Assembly: GCF_007992455.1 (NCBI RefSeq) | Contig: NZ_BKAH01000004.1 | Span: 1-64,000 of the forward strand | Direction of reading: 5' to 3' | Length of the DNA: 64,000 nucleotides | Source: Microbacterium saccharophilum | GTDB taxonomy: Bacteria > Actinomycetota > Actinomycetes > Actinomycetales > Microbacteriaceae | Part shown: positions 24,419-33,920 of the stretch, one piece after another | How positions within the stretch are numbered: position 1 is the first letter of the stretch | Layout: each line of letters opens with the position of its first letter | Translations under genes and position numbers: made by a program | The notes under the pieces: model-generated | What the model saw: only the letters and a program-made list of their open reading frames with translations | Database searches by the model: none | Told to the model about the DNA's origin: nothing

Positions 24419-25129
24419 TCAGCTCGCCGGCTCGATGAGAGCCGGCGAGTTGTTCCGGACGTTGCCGACCGCGCGGTCGACGACGTACGACTCGAGCGTC
24501 TCGGCGAGGGCCGGAGCCGCGTCGATCGCGGCATCGAGCACGTCGCCGACGTTCTCGGTGGTCGGGTCCAGCCACGCGTCGGCGTGGTCGGCGTCGATGA
24601 ACAGCGGCATCCGATCGTGGATGGAGCCGAGCGGCCCGACGGCGTCGCGCGTCATGATCGTGAAGCTGAGCAGCCAGCGGGCGGGGTCGTCGTCGGCCTT
24701 GCCGGGGTCCTTCCACCACTCGTACAGACCGGCGAACAGGAGGGGCGATCCATCGGCGGGGTGGATGAAATGCGGCGTCTTCACGCCGTCCTCCGTCTTC
24801 CACTCGTAGTACCCGGTGGCGGGGATCACGGCGCGGCGCTTGATGAGCGCCTGCCGGAACATCGGCTTGTCCTCGACCTCCTCGGAGCGCGCGTTGAACG
24901 CGCGCACGCCGACGGACGGGTCCTTCGCCCAGGCCGGGACGAGCCCCCAGCGCGCGGACTCGAGCCGCCGGACGGGCGGCTCGCTCTTCGCGGAGTCGAG
25001 GACGATCGCCACCCGATCGGTCGGGGCGATGTTGTACGAGGGCGCCGGGAGGTCCTCACCCTCGACGTCGACGCGGAGGACGTCCACGAGCTCGGATCCG
25101 ACATTGGCCACCACGAAACGACCGCACAT
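24419..25129 (-). CDS. SOS response-associated peptidase / HMCES-type abasic-site protein
   Basis: A 236-aa SRAP-domain protein. I chose ATG 25129 because it makes Cys2 (MCGRF) the N-terminal residue, which is required to form the thiazolidine cross-link with abasic single-stranded DNA. Conserved blocks include YNIAPT, RWGLVPAWAKDP, FNARSEEV, GYYEWK, FAGLYEWW and SIHDRMP (catalytic His). It protects abasic sites in ssDNA from breakage. It shares its 3' end with the nagE terminator. Confidence 0.93.
   Translation of the reverse strand: MCGRFVVANVGSELVDVLRVDVEGEDLPAPSYNIAPTDRVAIVLDSAKSEPPVRRLESARWGLVPAWAKDPSVGVRAFNARSEEVEDKPMFRQALIKRRAVIPATGYYEWKTEDGVKTPHFIHPADGSPLLFAGLYEWWKDPGKADDDPARWLLSFTIMTRDAVGPLGSIHDRMPLFIDADHADAWLDPTTENVGDVLDAAIDAAPALAETLESYVVDRAVGNVRNNSPALIEPAS
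24423..24449 (+). terminator. Terminator of nagE, embedded in the 3' end of the convergent gene
   Basis: CTCGCCGGCTC / GAGCCGGCGAG with GATGA loop is a perfect 11-bp stem followed by TTGTTCC. It begins 17 nt past the nagE stop but lies wholly within the last codons of the opposite-strand protease gene, so one sequence codes and terminates. Confidence 0.7.
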
Positions 25130-25164
25130 GCCGCCAGCGTACGCGGGGTCGCCGACACGCCGGG

Positions 25165-26196
25165 TCAGTCGGCGTCGAGCACGCCCACTTCGGAGAGCCG
25201 GTCGAGCAGGCCCGCGCCGTCCGGCCCGGTGACCCACGGCACTGCCGCGGCGGAGTGGTCGTTGACGGCGGTCCGGCCACCGGCCAGCACGGCCTCGGCG
25301 GGGGACAGGCGGCGGATCGCGACGGCCGTCACGTGCCCGGGGAACTCGCTCGTGAAGCTCGTGTAGAGGTCGTCGTCATGCTGACCGTCATCGCCGATCA
25401 GCATCCACTTGACGTCCGGGAACTCGCGCGCCAGCCGCCGCAGGTTCTCCTGCTTGTGCTCGCGGCCGCTGCGGAACCACCGGTCATGCGTGGGACCCCA
25501 GTCGGTGAGCAGCAGCGCGCCGAGCGGGAAGAGATGCCGGCGCAGGAAGCGCACGAGGGTGGGCGCCACGTTCCACGCGCCGGTGGAGAGGTAGACGACG
25601 GGGGAGCCCGGGTGATCCCGGACGAGGCGCTCCAGCAGCACGGCCATGCCGGGGACGGGCTGGCGGGCGTGCTCGTCGAGGACGAAGGAGTTCCACGCCG
25701 CGACGAAGGGCCGCGGCAGTGCCGTGACCATGACGGTGTCGTCGACGTCGGAGATGACGCCGAACCGGACATCGGCGCCCACGACGAACACGCGGGTCTC
25801 GACGGGCTCGGAGCCCTCGACCGACATCGTGATGGCCTGCCAGCCGGGGGAGAGCCGGGCTTCGATCACGGCGTCGATGACGCCGCCGCGGTCGGCGACG
25901 ACCTCGTGCGTCACCCCGTCGATCGTGATGGAGACCTGGGCGAAGCCGACCGGGACGGCCGCGAAGCTCCGCCAGCCGCGGACGCTCGCGTACTCGCCGC
26001 GCTGCGTGCGCACCGGCGGGACGATGAGGGCGCGGCCCAGCACGCGGACCCACTGCTCGCTGCCGTACCCGGGGTACGCCGCGACCGTCGGAAGCTGCCC
26101 GCGCCGGCGGGCACGGCGCTCCCGCCAGGAGTGGAACCGGTACTCCAGGCGCGCGAGCCACAGGATCTTCGCGCGGGCGTTGCGGGGGGTGGGCAT
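25165..26196 (-). CDS. App1-family phosphatase-like protein (DUF2183)
   Basis: A 343-aa protein (start ATG 26196). The C-terminal half is a HAD-like phosphatidate-phosphatase App1 catalytic domain with the DxDxT motif ISDVDDTV, then YLSTGAWNVAPTL, and the acidic pair IGDDGQHD. The N-terminal half is a beta-rich domain beginning around GRALIVPPV. In yeast App1 hydrolyses phosphatidate; bacterial members are widespread in actinobacteria and unstudied. It has a 4-nt gap to the DedA gene upstream, which suggests a membrane-lipid-related operon. Confidence 0.88.
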   Translation of the reverse strand: MPTPRNARAKILWLARLEYRFHSWRERRARRRGQLPTVAAYPGYGSEQWVRVLGRALIVPPVRTQRGEYASVRGWRSFAAVPVGFAQVSITIDGVTHEVVADRGGVIDAVIEARLSPGWQAITMSVEGSEPVETRVFVVGADVRFGVISDVDDTVMVTALPRPFVAAWNSFVLDEHARQPVPGMAVLLERLVRDHPGSPVVYLSTGAWNVAPTLVRFLRRHLFPLGALLLTDWGPTHDRWFRSGREHKQENLRRLAREFPDVKWMLIGDDGQHDDDLYTSFTSEFPGHVTAVAIRRLSPAEAVLAGGRTAVNDHSAAAVPWVTGPDGAGLLDRLSEVGVLDAD

Positions 26197-26200
26197 CGAC

Positions 26201-26884
26201 TCAGTCTCCCACGCCGTCGGAGGAGGGCCGGACCTCGGCCTCGTCCTCCAGACGCAGGTGACGCGACTCCCGGGCGACGATGACGCGCTTGGCGACATAC
26301 GCGAGCAGCAGGAAACCCACGATGACCCCGACGAAGATGTAGCCCGCGAAATGCAGCTGGTCGGCGAGCTCGCGGTAGGTCCCCGCCGCCGCGGCGGCGA
26401 CGCTGACGTACAGCACGGCCCACACGGCGCATGCCGGAGCCGTCCAGGCGAGGAAACGACGGTAGGCGAACCCGCTCATGCCCACCGTGAGCGGCACGAG
26501 GGAGTGCAGGACCGGCAGGAACCGGGAGAGGAAGATGGCCGGGCCGCCGCGGCGGCGGAGGTACAGCTCCGCGCGCCGCCAGTTGTCCTCGCCCACTTTC
26601 GCCCCGAGCTTCGAGAAGCGGATGCGGGGACCCAGCCAGCGCCCGAGCAGGAAGCCGATGCTCTCCCCGATGAGCGCGCCCACGATCACGGCGACCACGA
26701 GGAGCGCGCCCTCGACGACGGAGCCGACGGCGGTGCCCGCGACGATGACGATCGTGTCACCGGGCACGACGAGCCCCACCAGCACGCTCGTCTCGAGCAT
26801 GATCGCGAGTCCCGCGAGCAGCGTCCTCAAGACCGGGTCCACACTCTGCACCGCGTCGAGGAGCCACGTGAGGAACTCGTTCAC
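26201..26884 (-). CDS. DedA-family (VTT-domain) membrane protein
   Basis: A 227-aa inner-membrane protein. DedA signatures are present: the ETSVLVGLVVPGDTIVIVAG segment, GRWLGPRIRF, and the re-entrant FLSRFLPVLHSLVPLTVGMSGF with the conserved Arg. Helices near 10-30, 45-75, 130-165 and 175-205 complete the fold. DedA proteins act as lipid (undecaprenyl phosphate or phosphatidylethanolamine) scramblases. Start at ATG 26884, divergent from pabB with about 40 bp between; cotranscribed with the App1-like gene downstream. Confidence 0.92.
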   Translation of the reverse strand: MNEFLTWLLDAVQSVDPVLRTLLAGLAIMLETSVLVGLVVPGDTIVIVAGTAVGSVVEGALLVVAVIVGALIGESIGFLLGRWLGPRIRFSKLGAKVGEDNWRRAELYLRRRGGPAIFLSRFLPVLHSLVPLTVGMSGFAYRRFLAWTAPACAVWAVLYVSVAAAAAGTYRELADQLHFAGYIFVGVIVGFLLLAYVAKRVIVARESRHLRLEDEAEVRPSSDGVGD

Positions 26885-26926
26885 GGCACCAGACTATGAC
26901 CGGATGCGCCGGTCTAGCCTGTGAGG

Positions 26927-28234
26927 GTGCCTCCTGTCCTCGCCGCCCGCGCGCTGGCCGGCTGGACGGATCCCGCCGTCCTCCATGCGAACGGTCCCGC
27001 GCGCGCCGCGCACAGCTTCTGGCTGGACGCCGGCCCCGCCGCCACGACGGGGTGGAGTCTCCTCGGGACCGGCACGCCGGGTGACCCGCGCGCGCCGCAG
27101 CAGGTCACCGTCGCGCCGGCGGTGCGGTCGTCGCTTCCGCTGCCGTTCGGCGGCGGCTGGGTCGGCTGGCTCGGGTACGACGCCGCCGCGGCGCGTGCGG
27201 GGGCGCCGGCGTCGGCCGACGACACCGCCCCGGCCGAGATGTGGCTCGAGGTCGACCGGTTCGTCGCCGTGGACCACACGACGCGGACGCTGTGGGCGGT
27301 CGCGCCGCCCGGGGCGCTCGACGCCTTCGTCGCGCAGGTGGAGTCCTGGCGTGCGGGCGCGCTGCCGCCCCCGACGGCCCCGCCTCGTCGCGTGGCCCGC
27401 GGGCGGCACGCGCCGGGCGCGTACGCGGCGCTCATCGGCCGGTGCCGCGAGGCCATCCGTGCGGGGGATGCCTATCAGCTGTGCCTGACGACGCGTTTCG
27501 ACGTGCCGGCATCCGCAGAGCCGGTGGATGCCGTCGCGACCTACCTGGCCCTCCGCGAGGCGACGCCCGCACACCACGGGGGGCTGCTGCGCAGCGGCCC
27601 GTACGCCCTCGCCAGCGCGAGTCCGGAACGGTTCCTCGAGATCGGCGACGGCATCGTGCGGACCCGTCCGATCAAGGGCACGCGGCCCCGTTCCGACGAG
27701 CCCGCCGCCGACGCGGCCCTGGCTGCGGAGCTGCGCGCCAGTCCGAAGGAGCGCGCCGAGAACGTCATGATCGTCGACCTCATGCGCAACGACCTGCAGC
27801 GCGTGTGCCTGCCGGGCACGGTCGGCGTCGAGGAGCTCCTCGTCGTCGAGTCGTACCCCGCCGTCCATCAGCTGGTCAGCGCCGTCGGCGGGCGGCTGCA
27901 GCCGGGGCGCACGGTCGGGGACGTGCTGGATGCCGCCTTCCCGGCGGGGAGCATGACCGGGGCTCCGAAGCTGTCGGCGATGACGATCCTGCACAAGCTG
28001 GAGGACGCGCCGCGCGGCGTGTTCGCGGGATGCTTCGGCTGGGTCGGCCACGACGGCACAGCCGACCTCGCGATGGTCATCCGCTCGATCGTGGTGCACC
28101 CGGGAGGGGCGTCGGTCGGCGCCGGCGGCGGCATCACGTGGGGGTCGGATCCCGGTGCGGAGGTCGCCGAAGTCGGGGTGAAGGCCCGCGGTCCGCTCGC
28201 CGCGCTCGGGGCCGCGCTGCCACCGGGCTGGTGA
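26927..28234 (+). CDS. pabB: Aminodeoxychorismate synthase component I
   Basis: A 435-aa chorismate-binding enzyme making 4-amino-4-deoxychorismate for folate. Motifs: PIKGTRPR, ERAENVMIVDLMRNDLQRVC, HQLVSAVGGRL, FPAGSMTGAPKLSAM, GCFGWVGHDGTADLAMVIRSIVV. PIKGT, with Lys at the nucleophile position, marks PabB rather than anthranilate synthase. The GTG at 26927 follows the -10 TAGCCT (26915-26920) by 6 nt, fitting a leaderless mRNA; GTG 26921 is the alternative. No glutaminase subunit is adjacent, so PabA or TrpG must come from elsewhere. Confidence 0.92.
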   Translation: MPPVLAARALAGWTDPAVLHANGPARAAHSFWLDAGPAATTGWSLLGTGTPGDPRAPQQVTVAPAVRSSLPLPFGGGWVGWLGYDAAAARAGAPASADDTAPAEMWLEVDRFVAVDHTTRTLWAVAPPGALDAFVAQVESWRAGALPPPTAPPRRVARGRHAPGAYAALIGRCREAIRAGDAYQLCLTTRFDVPASAEPVDAVATYLALREATPAHHGGLLRSGPYALASASPERFLEIGDGIVRTRPIKGTRPRSDEPAADAALAAELRASPKERAENVMIVDLMRNDLQRVCLPGTVGVEELLVVESYPAVHQLVSAVGGRLQPGRTVGDVLDAAFPAGSMTGAPKLSAMTILHKLEDAPRGVFAGCFGWVGHDGTADLAMVIRSIVVHPGGASVGAGGGITWGSDPGAEVAEVGVKARGPLAALGAALPPGW

Positions 28235-28303
28235 AACGGCGCGTCCGGTAACCTGGGAGGGCGCGCACTCCGCGTACTCCCGCTCCAGCACGATTGGCTT
28301 CCC

Positions 28304-30895
28304 TTGTCCACGACCTCCACGCCCGACACCACTGCCATCCCGGAGGACGGTGCCTCCGACACGTACGCCATCCAGGCGAAGTGGCAGCGACGGTGGGCCG
28401 AGGCCGACCCGTTCCGCGCGGGAGGCGATGACGACACCCGGCCGCGCAAGTACGTCCTCGGGATGTTCCCGTACCCGTCCGGCGACATGCACATGGGGCA
28501 CGCGGAGAACTACGCGTATGTCGACACGGTGGCGCGCTTCTGGCGCCACCGCGGCTACAACGTGCTCAACCCGATTGGCTGGGACTCCTTCGGGCTGCCT
28601 GCCGAGAACGCCGCCATCCAGCGCGGGGCGGACCCGCGCGAGTGGACGTACGCGAACATCGCGCAGCAGAAGGCGAGCCTGCAGCACTTCGGCACGTCGT
28701 ACGACTGGAGCCGGGTGCTGCACACGAGCGACCCGGAGTACTACCGCTGGAACCAGTGGCTGTTCCAGCGGCTGTACGAGCGCGGCCTCGCCTACCGCAA
28801 GGCGAGCCCCGTCAACTGGTGCCCGAAGGACCAGACCGTCCTCGCGAACGAGCAGGTCGTCGACGGGCGCTGTGAGCGGTGCGGCACCGAGGTCGTCAAG
28901 AAGAAGCTGACGCAGTGGTACTTCAAGATCACCGACTACGCCGACCGCCTGCTGGATGACCTCAACCAGCTCGAGGGGTTCTGGCCGCAGAAGGTCATCC
29001 GGATGCAGCGCAACTGGATCGGCCGCTCCGTCGGCGCCGACATCGACTTCGAGATCGAGGGCCGCGCCGAGAAGGTCACGGTCTTCTCCACGCGGCCGGA
29101 CACGCTGCACGGCGCCACCTTTTTCGTCGTCGCGCCCGACTCCGACCTCGCCGCCGAACTGGCATCCGGGGCCTCGGCAGAGGTGCGCATGCGCTTCCAG
29201 GACTATCTGGAGCGCGTGCAGAAGGAGACCGACATCGAGCGGCAGAGCACCGACCGCCCGAAGACCGGCGTCTTCCTCGACCGGTACGCCATCAACCCCG
29301 TCAACGGGGAGCGACTGCCGGTCTGGGCCGCCGACTACGTCCTGGCCGATTACGGCCACGGCGCCGTCATGGCCGTGCCCGCGCACGACCAGCGCGACCT
29401 CGACTTCGCCCGCGCCTTCGATCTGCCCGTCAAGGTCGTCGTGGACACGACGGCGCCCGTCACCGGCGCCATCCCCGTGATCGAACTCGACGAGCAGGGC
29501 GTCCCGATCGATCCGGGCTCCGCGGAGCCGGACCTCACCGACCTCGACCCCGCCCGCACCGGCGTGGCACTCACGGGGGACGGCCGCCTCGTCAACTCCG
29601 GTCCGCTGGACGGCCTGTCCAAGCGCAACGCGATCGCCCGCGTCATCGAGCAGCTCGAGGCGGCCGGCACCGGCCGGGCCGCGAAGTCGTATCGGCTGCG
29701 CGACTGGCTGATCTCCCGCCAGCGGTTCTGGGGCACCCCCATCCCGATGGTCCACACCGAGGACGGCCGGATCGTCCCGGTCCCCGACGAGGAGCTCCCG
29801 CTGCGTCTGCCCGACGCGCACGGGCTCGACCTCGCCCCGAAGGGCACGTCGCCCCTCGGCGGCGCGACCGAGTGGATGCAGACCGTCGACCCCGAGACCG
29901 GCGAGCCGGCGCTGCGCGACCCCGACACGATGGACACGTTCGTCGACAGCTCGTGGTATTTCCTCCGCTTCCTGGCGGCGAACGACCCGGCGGAGGCCTT
30001 CCCGTCCCGTGAGGCGGACAGGTGGGCGCCGGTCGACGCGTACATCGGCGGTGTCGAGCACGCGATCCTGCACCTGCTGTACGCGCGGTTCATCACGAAG
30101 GTCCTCTTCGACATGGGGCTCATCTCCTTCACCGAGCCGTTCTCATCGCTGATCAATCAGGGCATGGTGCTGCTGAGCGGCTCGAAGATGTCCAAGTCGA
30201 AGGGCAACCTCGTCGAGTTCGCGTCGAGCATGGTCGACCCGGGCGCCGACGCCGTCCGCATCGCGATCGCCTTCGCCGGGCCCGTCGAGGACGACATCGA
30301 CTGGGAGGACGTGTCGACCACGGGCGCGCAGAAGTTCCTGGCCCGTGCGCTGCGCGTCGCCCGCGACGTCGCGAGCCCCACCGATGTCGCCTGGAAGGAC
30401 GGGGATGCGGCGCTGCGCCGCGTCACCCACCACCTCTGGGCGGACGCCCCCGGCCTCGTCGAGCACACGAAGTTCAACGTCGTCGTGGCACGCCTCATGG
30501 AGCTCGTGAACGCCACCCGCAAGGTGATCGACAGCGGTGCCGGCGCAGCCGACCCGGCCGTGCGGGAAGCCGCCGAGGCCATCGCCATGGTGCTCGACCT
30601 GTTCGCACCGCACACGGCGGAGGAGATGTGGGAGATCCTCGGCTACGAGCCGTTCGTCGGTCTCGTGCCGTGGCGTCAGGCCGACCCGACCCTCCTCGTC
30701 GAGGAGTCGGTCACCGCGGTCGTGCAGATCGACGGCAAGGTGCGCGGCACCCTCACGGTGCCCGCCCGCGTCTCCGCCGACGAGCTCGAGGCCCTCGCCC
30801 GCACGGACGAGAAGGTCGTCCGCGCCCTGGCCGGTCGCGCGATCACGCGGGCCGTGGTCCGGGCGCCGAAGGTCGTCAGCTTCACCACGTCCTAG
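28304..30895 (+). CDS. leuS: Leucyl-tRNA synthetase
   Basis: An 863-aa class Ia synthetase charging tRNA-Leu. Motifs include HMGH (63-66) in [15 protein letters not shown], a zinc-type CxxC (CERCG), a CP1 editing domain with [20 protein letters not shown] sequence ([14 protein letters not shown]), a tRNA-binding C-terminal domain, and KMSKS (628-632). It starts at TTG 28304 with no strong Shine-Dalgarno; -10 TAACCT at 28249-28254 would give a ~45-nt leader. Confidence 0.97.
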   Translation: MSTTSTPDTTAIPEDGASDTYAIQAKWQRRWAEADPFRAGGDDDTRPRKYVLGMFPYPSGDMHMGHAENYAYVDTVARFWRHRGYNVLNPIGWDSFGLPAENAAIQRGADPREWTYANIAQQKASLQHFGTSYDWSRVLHTSDPEYYRWNQWLFQRLYERGLAYRKASPVNWCPKDQTVLANEQVVDGRCERCGTEVVKKKLTQWYFKITDYADRLLDDLNQLEGFWPQKVIRMQRNWIGRSVGADIDFEIEGRAEKVTVFSTRPDTLHGATFFVVAPDSDLAAELASGASAEVRMRFQDYLERVQKETDIERQSTDRPKTGVFLDRYAINPVNGERLPVWAADYVLADYGHGAVMAVPAHDQRDLDFARAFDLPVKVVVDTTAPVTGAIPVIELDEQGVPIDPGSAEPDLTDLDPARTGVALTGDGRLVNSGPLDGLSKRNAIARVIEQLEAAGTGRAAKSYRLRDWLISRQRFWGTPIPMVHTEDGRIVPVPDEELPLRLPDAHGLDLAPKGTSPLGGATEWMQTVDPETGEPALRDPDTMDTFVDSSWYFLRFLAANDPAEAFPSREADRWAPVDAYIGGVEHAILHLLYARFITKVLFDMGLISFTEPFSSLINQGMVLLSGSKMSKSKGNLVEFASSMVDPGADAVRIAIAFAGPVEDDIDWEDVSTTGAQKFLARALRVARDVASPTDVAWKDGDAALRRVTHHLWADAPGLVEHTKFNVVVARLMELVNATRKVIDSGAGAADPAVREAAEAIAMVLDLFAPHTAEEMWEILGYEPFVGLVPWRQADPTLLVEESVTAVVQIDGKVRGTLTVPARVSADELEALARTDEKVVRALAGRAITRAVVRAPKVVSFTTS

Positions 30896-30984
30896 CCTCC
30901 TCCCCGGCGGGGGCGGAGCGCCGTCCGTCCACGTCTTCGTGAAGCGCGGCTCCCCGCCGCCGCGGCAGGTGCGAACCTGGCGCG

Positions 30985-31575
30985 GTGAGCGGAACGGCCG
31001 AGGCGGCGCGTGCACGCCGGCGTCTCGGCGTCGGCGCCGCGATCGTCGTGGTGCTCGCCGCTGCCGCGATCACGGTGCTGATCGGGGTCGTCCGGACGAC
31101 CGGGACCACCGCCGAGGTGGTCCCGCTGCCGACGACGGCCGTCAGCCCGGCGGTCCTCTACGTCCATCTGGCCGGCGCCGTCGCGCAGCCGGGCCTGTAC
31201 CGCCTCGACGAGGGGGCGCGGCTCGTGGACGGCGTGGCCGCCGCCGGCGGGTTCGCGGGCGACGCCGACCGTTCGGCGGTGAACCTGGCGCGACTCCTCA
31301 CGGACGGCGAGCAGGTGCACGTGCCCCGGGTGGGGGAGGCGCCGCCGCCAGGGGGCACGGCGGGCACGGCGGGCGACGGCGACGGCCTCGTCAACCTCAA
31401 TACGGCCGCGGCCACGGAGCTGGACACCCTGCCGCGCATCGGCCCGGCACTCGCGGAGCGGATCATCGCGTGGCGGGAGGAGAACGGCCGCTTCACGAGC
31501 GTGGAGGACCTGCTGGCCGTCCCCGGCATCGGCGAGAAGATGCTCGCGGGTCTCCGCGACCTGGTGACCCTGTGA
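30985..31575 (+). CDS. comEA: ComEA-like DNA-binding competence protein
   Basis: A 196-aa protein starting at GTG 30985. It has an N-terminal membrane anchor (LGVGAAIVVVLAAAAITVLIGVV), a SLBB domain (VYVHLAGAVAQPGLYRL ... GDADRSAVNLARLLTDGEQVHVP), a Gly-rich linker and a helix-hairpin-helix pair (LVNLNTAAATELDTLPRIGPALAERIIAWR ... LLAVPGIGEKMLAGL). It binds transforming DNA at the cell surface and hands it to ComEC. Its stop overlaps the comEC GTG. Confidence 0.95.
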   Translation: MSGTAEAARARRRLGVGAAIVVVLAAAAITVLIGVVRTTGTTAEVVPLPTTAVSPAVLYVHLAGAVAQPGLYRLDEGARLVDGVAAAGGFAGDADRSAVNLARLLTDGEQVHVPRVGEAPPPGGTAGTAGDGDGLVNLNTAAATELDTLPRIGPALAERIIAWREENGRFTSVEDLLAVPGIGEKMLAGLRDLVTL

Positions 31576-33911
31576 GCAGTCGCACGGCACGCCGGCGCGA
31601 CCTGCGGCTCGTGCCGGTCGCCCTCGCCGCGTGGGGTGCGGCGGGCGTCGCGACGCATCTGCCGACGGCGTCGCCGGGCATCGCCGCGGGACTGTGGGCG
31701 CTCACTGCCGGGCTGCTGGCGGTCGCGTCGCGGACGCCGGGACGACGGCGCGCGGACGCGGCCCTGGCGGCCGTGGCCCTCGCGTGTGCGGCCGCGGTCG
31801 CGAGCCACGTGGCGCTCGCGCAGCCGGCGCGCGCGGCGGCATCCGCTCTGGAGGTCGACGGCGGGCGCGTGATCGCCGTGGACGCGAACGTCGTCGGCAA
31901 GGTCGAGCGCGGCGCATCCGGCTGGCGGTTCGACGCGCTCACGGAGCGGATCGCGTACGGGGACCGCGCGTTCACGGCACCCGTGCCCGTGGTCGTGCGG
32001 ACCGGTGACGCACCCGCGGGCCTCGACCTGGGCGCGCGCATCCAGCTGCGGGGCACGGCCTTCCGTGCGGATGCCGGCGACCGGGCCGTGCTCGTCATCC
32101 GGGCGGGCCCGGGCCTCCGGCTGCGGGCGCCGCCGGCCGGCGTGCTCGCGGCGGCCGCCGAACTCCGTGGCGGCCTGCAGGAGACCGTCGCGGGTCTGCC
32201 GCAGCCGGCGGCCGGGCTCATCGCCGGCCTCGCGGTCGGCGACACGTCGGCGGTCACCGCGGACCTCGACACCGCCATGAAGACGGCATCCCTGTCGCAT
32301 CTGACGGCGGTCTCCGGCGCGAACTGCGCGCTCGTCGTCGGGCTCGCCTTCGCCGCCGCGGCGCTCACCGGCGCCTCACGCGGTCTCCGGGTCGCGGCCG
32401 GAGTCGCGACGCTGTCGGCCTTCGTCGTGCTCGTCTCGCCGGAGCCGAGCGTCGTGCGGGCCGGGGCGATGGCGGCCATCGCGATGCTCGGCGTGCTGCT
32501 CGGCCGGATCGGGGCGGGCATGTCGGTCCTCGCTCTCGCGATCACGGTGCTGCTGATCGTGGACCCGTGGCTCGCGGGATCGCTCGGCTTCGCGCTGTCC
32601 TCCGCCGCAACGGCGTCGCTGCTCCTGGCTGCGGGACCGCTCGCGGACGGTTTTGCCCGGTGGATGCCGCGACCGCTCGCCCTCGCGCTCGCGGTGCCGC
32701 TCGCCGCGCAGCTCGCGTGCGGGCCGCTCATCGTCCTCATCGACCCGCGGGTCGCGGTGTACGGCGTCGTGGCGAACCTGCTCGCCGCCCCGGCCGCGCC
32801 CGTTGGCACGGTGCTCGGCCTCGCGGCCTGCCTGACGGCGGGGGTCCCGCTGATCGGCCCGGGGCTCGCGGCGCTCGCCTGGGTGCCCTCGGCGTGGATC
32901 GCCGGCACCGCCACCACGTTCGCGGCGCTGCCCGGCAGCAGCGCGCCCTGGCCGGAGGGGCTGCCCGGGCTCGCCCTGCTGGCGATCGTCGGCGCGTGCG
33001 CGGCGGCGCTCATCGTGCCGGGGGTGGCGCCCGCCGTGCGCCGGACGGCGGTCCTGCTGCTCGCCGCGTTCCTCGGCGTCGGCGTCGCCGCCGGGCCGGT
33101 CGCGGCGCTCATCGATCGTGTGCGCGTGCCGGCGTGGTCGATCGTGGCGTGCGACGTCGGTCAGGGCGACGCCGTGCTGCTGCGGTCGGCGGGACGGGTC
33201 GCGCTGGTCGACACCGGTCCGGACCCCGCACCGCTCGGCGCCTGCCTCGACAGGTTCGGGGTGGCCCGCATCGACCTCCTCGTGCTGACCCACTTCGACC
33301 TCGATCACCGCGGCGGGGTCGCCGCCGTCCGGGGGCGGGTCGACACGGTGCTGCACGGGCCGCCGTCGTCACCCGAGGATGTCGCCCTGCTCGCCGGCCT
33401 CTCCGACGGTGGCGCCCGGCTCGTACCCGGCCACGCGGGGGTCTCGGGGACCCTGGGCGAGGCAGGCTGGCGCGTGCTGTGGCCGCGGGCGAGGGAACAG
33501 GGCTACGGGCCGGGCAACGACGCGGGCGTCATCCTGGCCGTGGAGGGAGGCGGAATCCCCTCGACCGTGCTGCTCGGTGACCTGTCGGCGTCCGCCCAGC
33601 AGGGACTCCTCGCGACAGGACGCGTGCCCCGGGGCGTGGCCGTCGTGAAGGTCGCCCACCACGGCAGCGCCGACCAGGAGCCCGCGCTGTACGCGCGCCT
33701 CGCGCCGCAGGTCGCGCTCGTGACCGTGGGGGAGAACACCTACGGACACCCGCGGGACGAGATCCTCGATGTCCTGGACGGGCTCGGCGCGACGGTGCTG
33801 CGGACCGACCGCGGCGGCGCCGCCGCCCTGTGGCGCACGGGCGAGGGCATCCACGTCTGGCGGGCCGACGCGTCCGCCGCTGCGTCCGCCGGTGTCACGG
33901 GCCGTCAGTAG
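31572..33911 (+). CDS. comEC: ComEC/Rec2 DNA-uptake channel
   Basis: A 779-aa protein from GTG 31572, overlapping comEA by 4 bp. An N-terminal hydrophobic region is followed by an OB-like periplasmic segment, then the competence domain (TASLSHLTAVSGANCALVVGL) with about eight helices. The C-terminus is a metallo-beta-lactamase-like domain with CDVGQGDAVLLRSAGRVALVDTG, LTHFDLDHRGG and KVAHHGSADQ. It forms the inner-membrane pore for single-stranded DNA; the C-terminal domain is the likely strand-degrading nuclease. holA follows after 9 nt. Confidence 0.95.
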   Translation: MSSRTARRRDLRLVPVALAAWGAAGVATHLPTASPGIAAGLWALTAGLLAVASRTPGRRRADAALAAVALACAAAVASHVALAQPARAAASALEVDGGRVIAVDANVVGKVERGASGWRFDALTERIAYGDRAFTAPVPVVVRTGDAPAGLDLGARIQLRGTAFRADAGDRAVLVIRAGPGLRLRAPPAGVLAAAAELRGGLQETVAGLPQPAAGLIAGLAVGDTSAVTADLDTAMKTASLSHLTAVSGANCALVVGLAFAAAALTGASRGLRVAAGVATLSAFVVLVSPEPSVVRAGAMAAIAMLGVLLGRIGAGMSVLALAITVLLIVDPWLAGSLGFALSSAATASLLLAAGPLADGFARWMPRPLALALAVPLAAQLACGPLIVLIDPRVAVYGVVANLLAAPAAPVGTVLGLAACLTAGVPLIGPGLAALAWVPSAWIAGTATTFAALPGSSAPWPEGLPGLALLAIVGACAAALIVPGVAPAVRRTAVLLLAAFLGVGVAAGPVAALIDRVRVPAWSIVACDVGQGDAVLLRSAGRVALVDTGPDPAPLGACLDRFGVARIDLLVLTHFDLDHRGGVAAVRGRVDTVLHGPPSSPEDVALLAGLSDGGARLVPGHAGVSGTLGEAGWRVLWPRAREQGYGPGNDAGVILAVEGGGIPSTVLLGDLSASAQQGLLATGRVPRGVAVVKVAHHGSADQEPALYARLAPQVALVTVGENTYGHPRDEILDVLDGLGATVLRTDRGGAAALWRTGEGIHVWRADASAAASAGVTGRQ

Positions 33912-33920
33912 GCTGGAGGG

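Noticed and set aside
26894..30073. 1059-codon - strand frame opposite pabB and leuS
   Set aside because: Antisense to two certain housekeeping genes, with no domain motifs.
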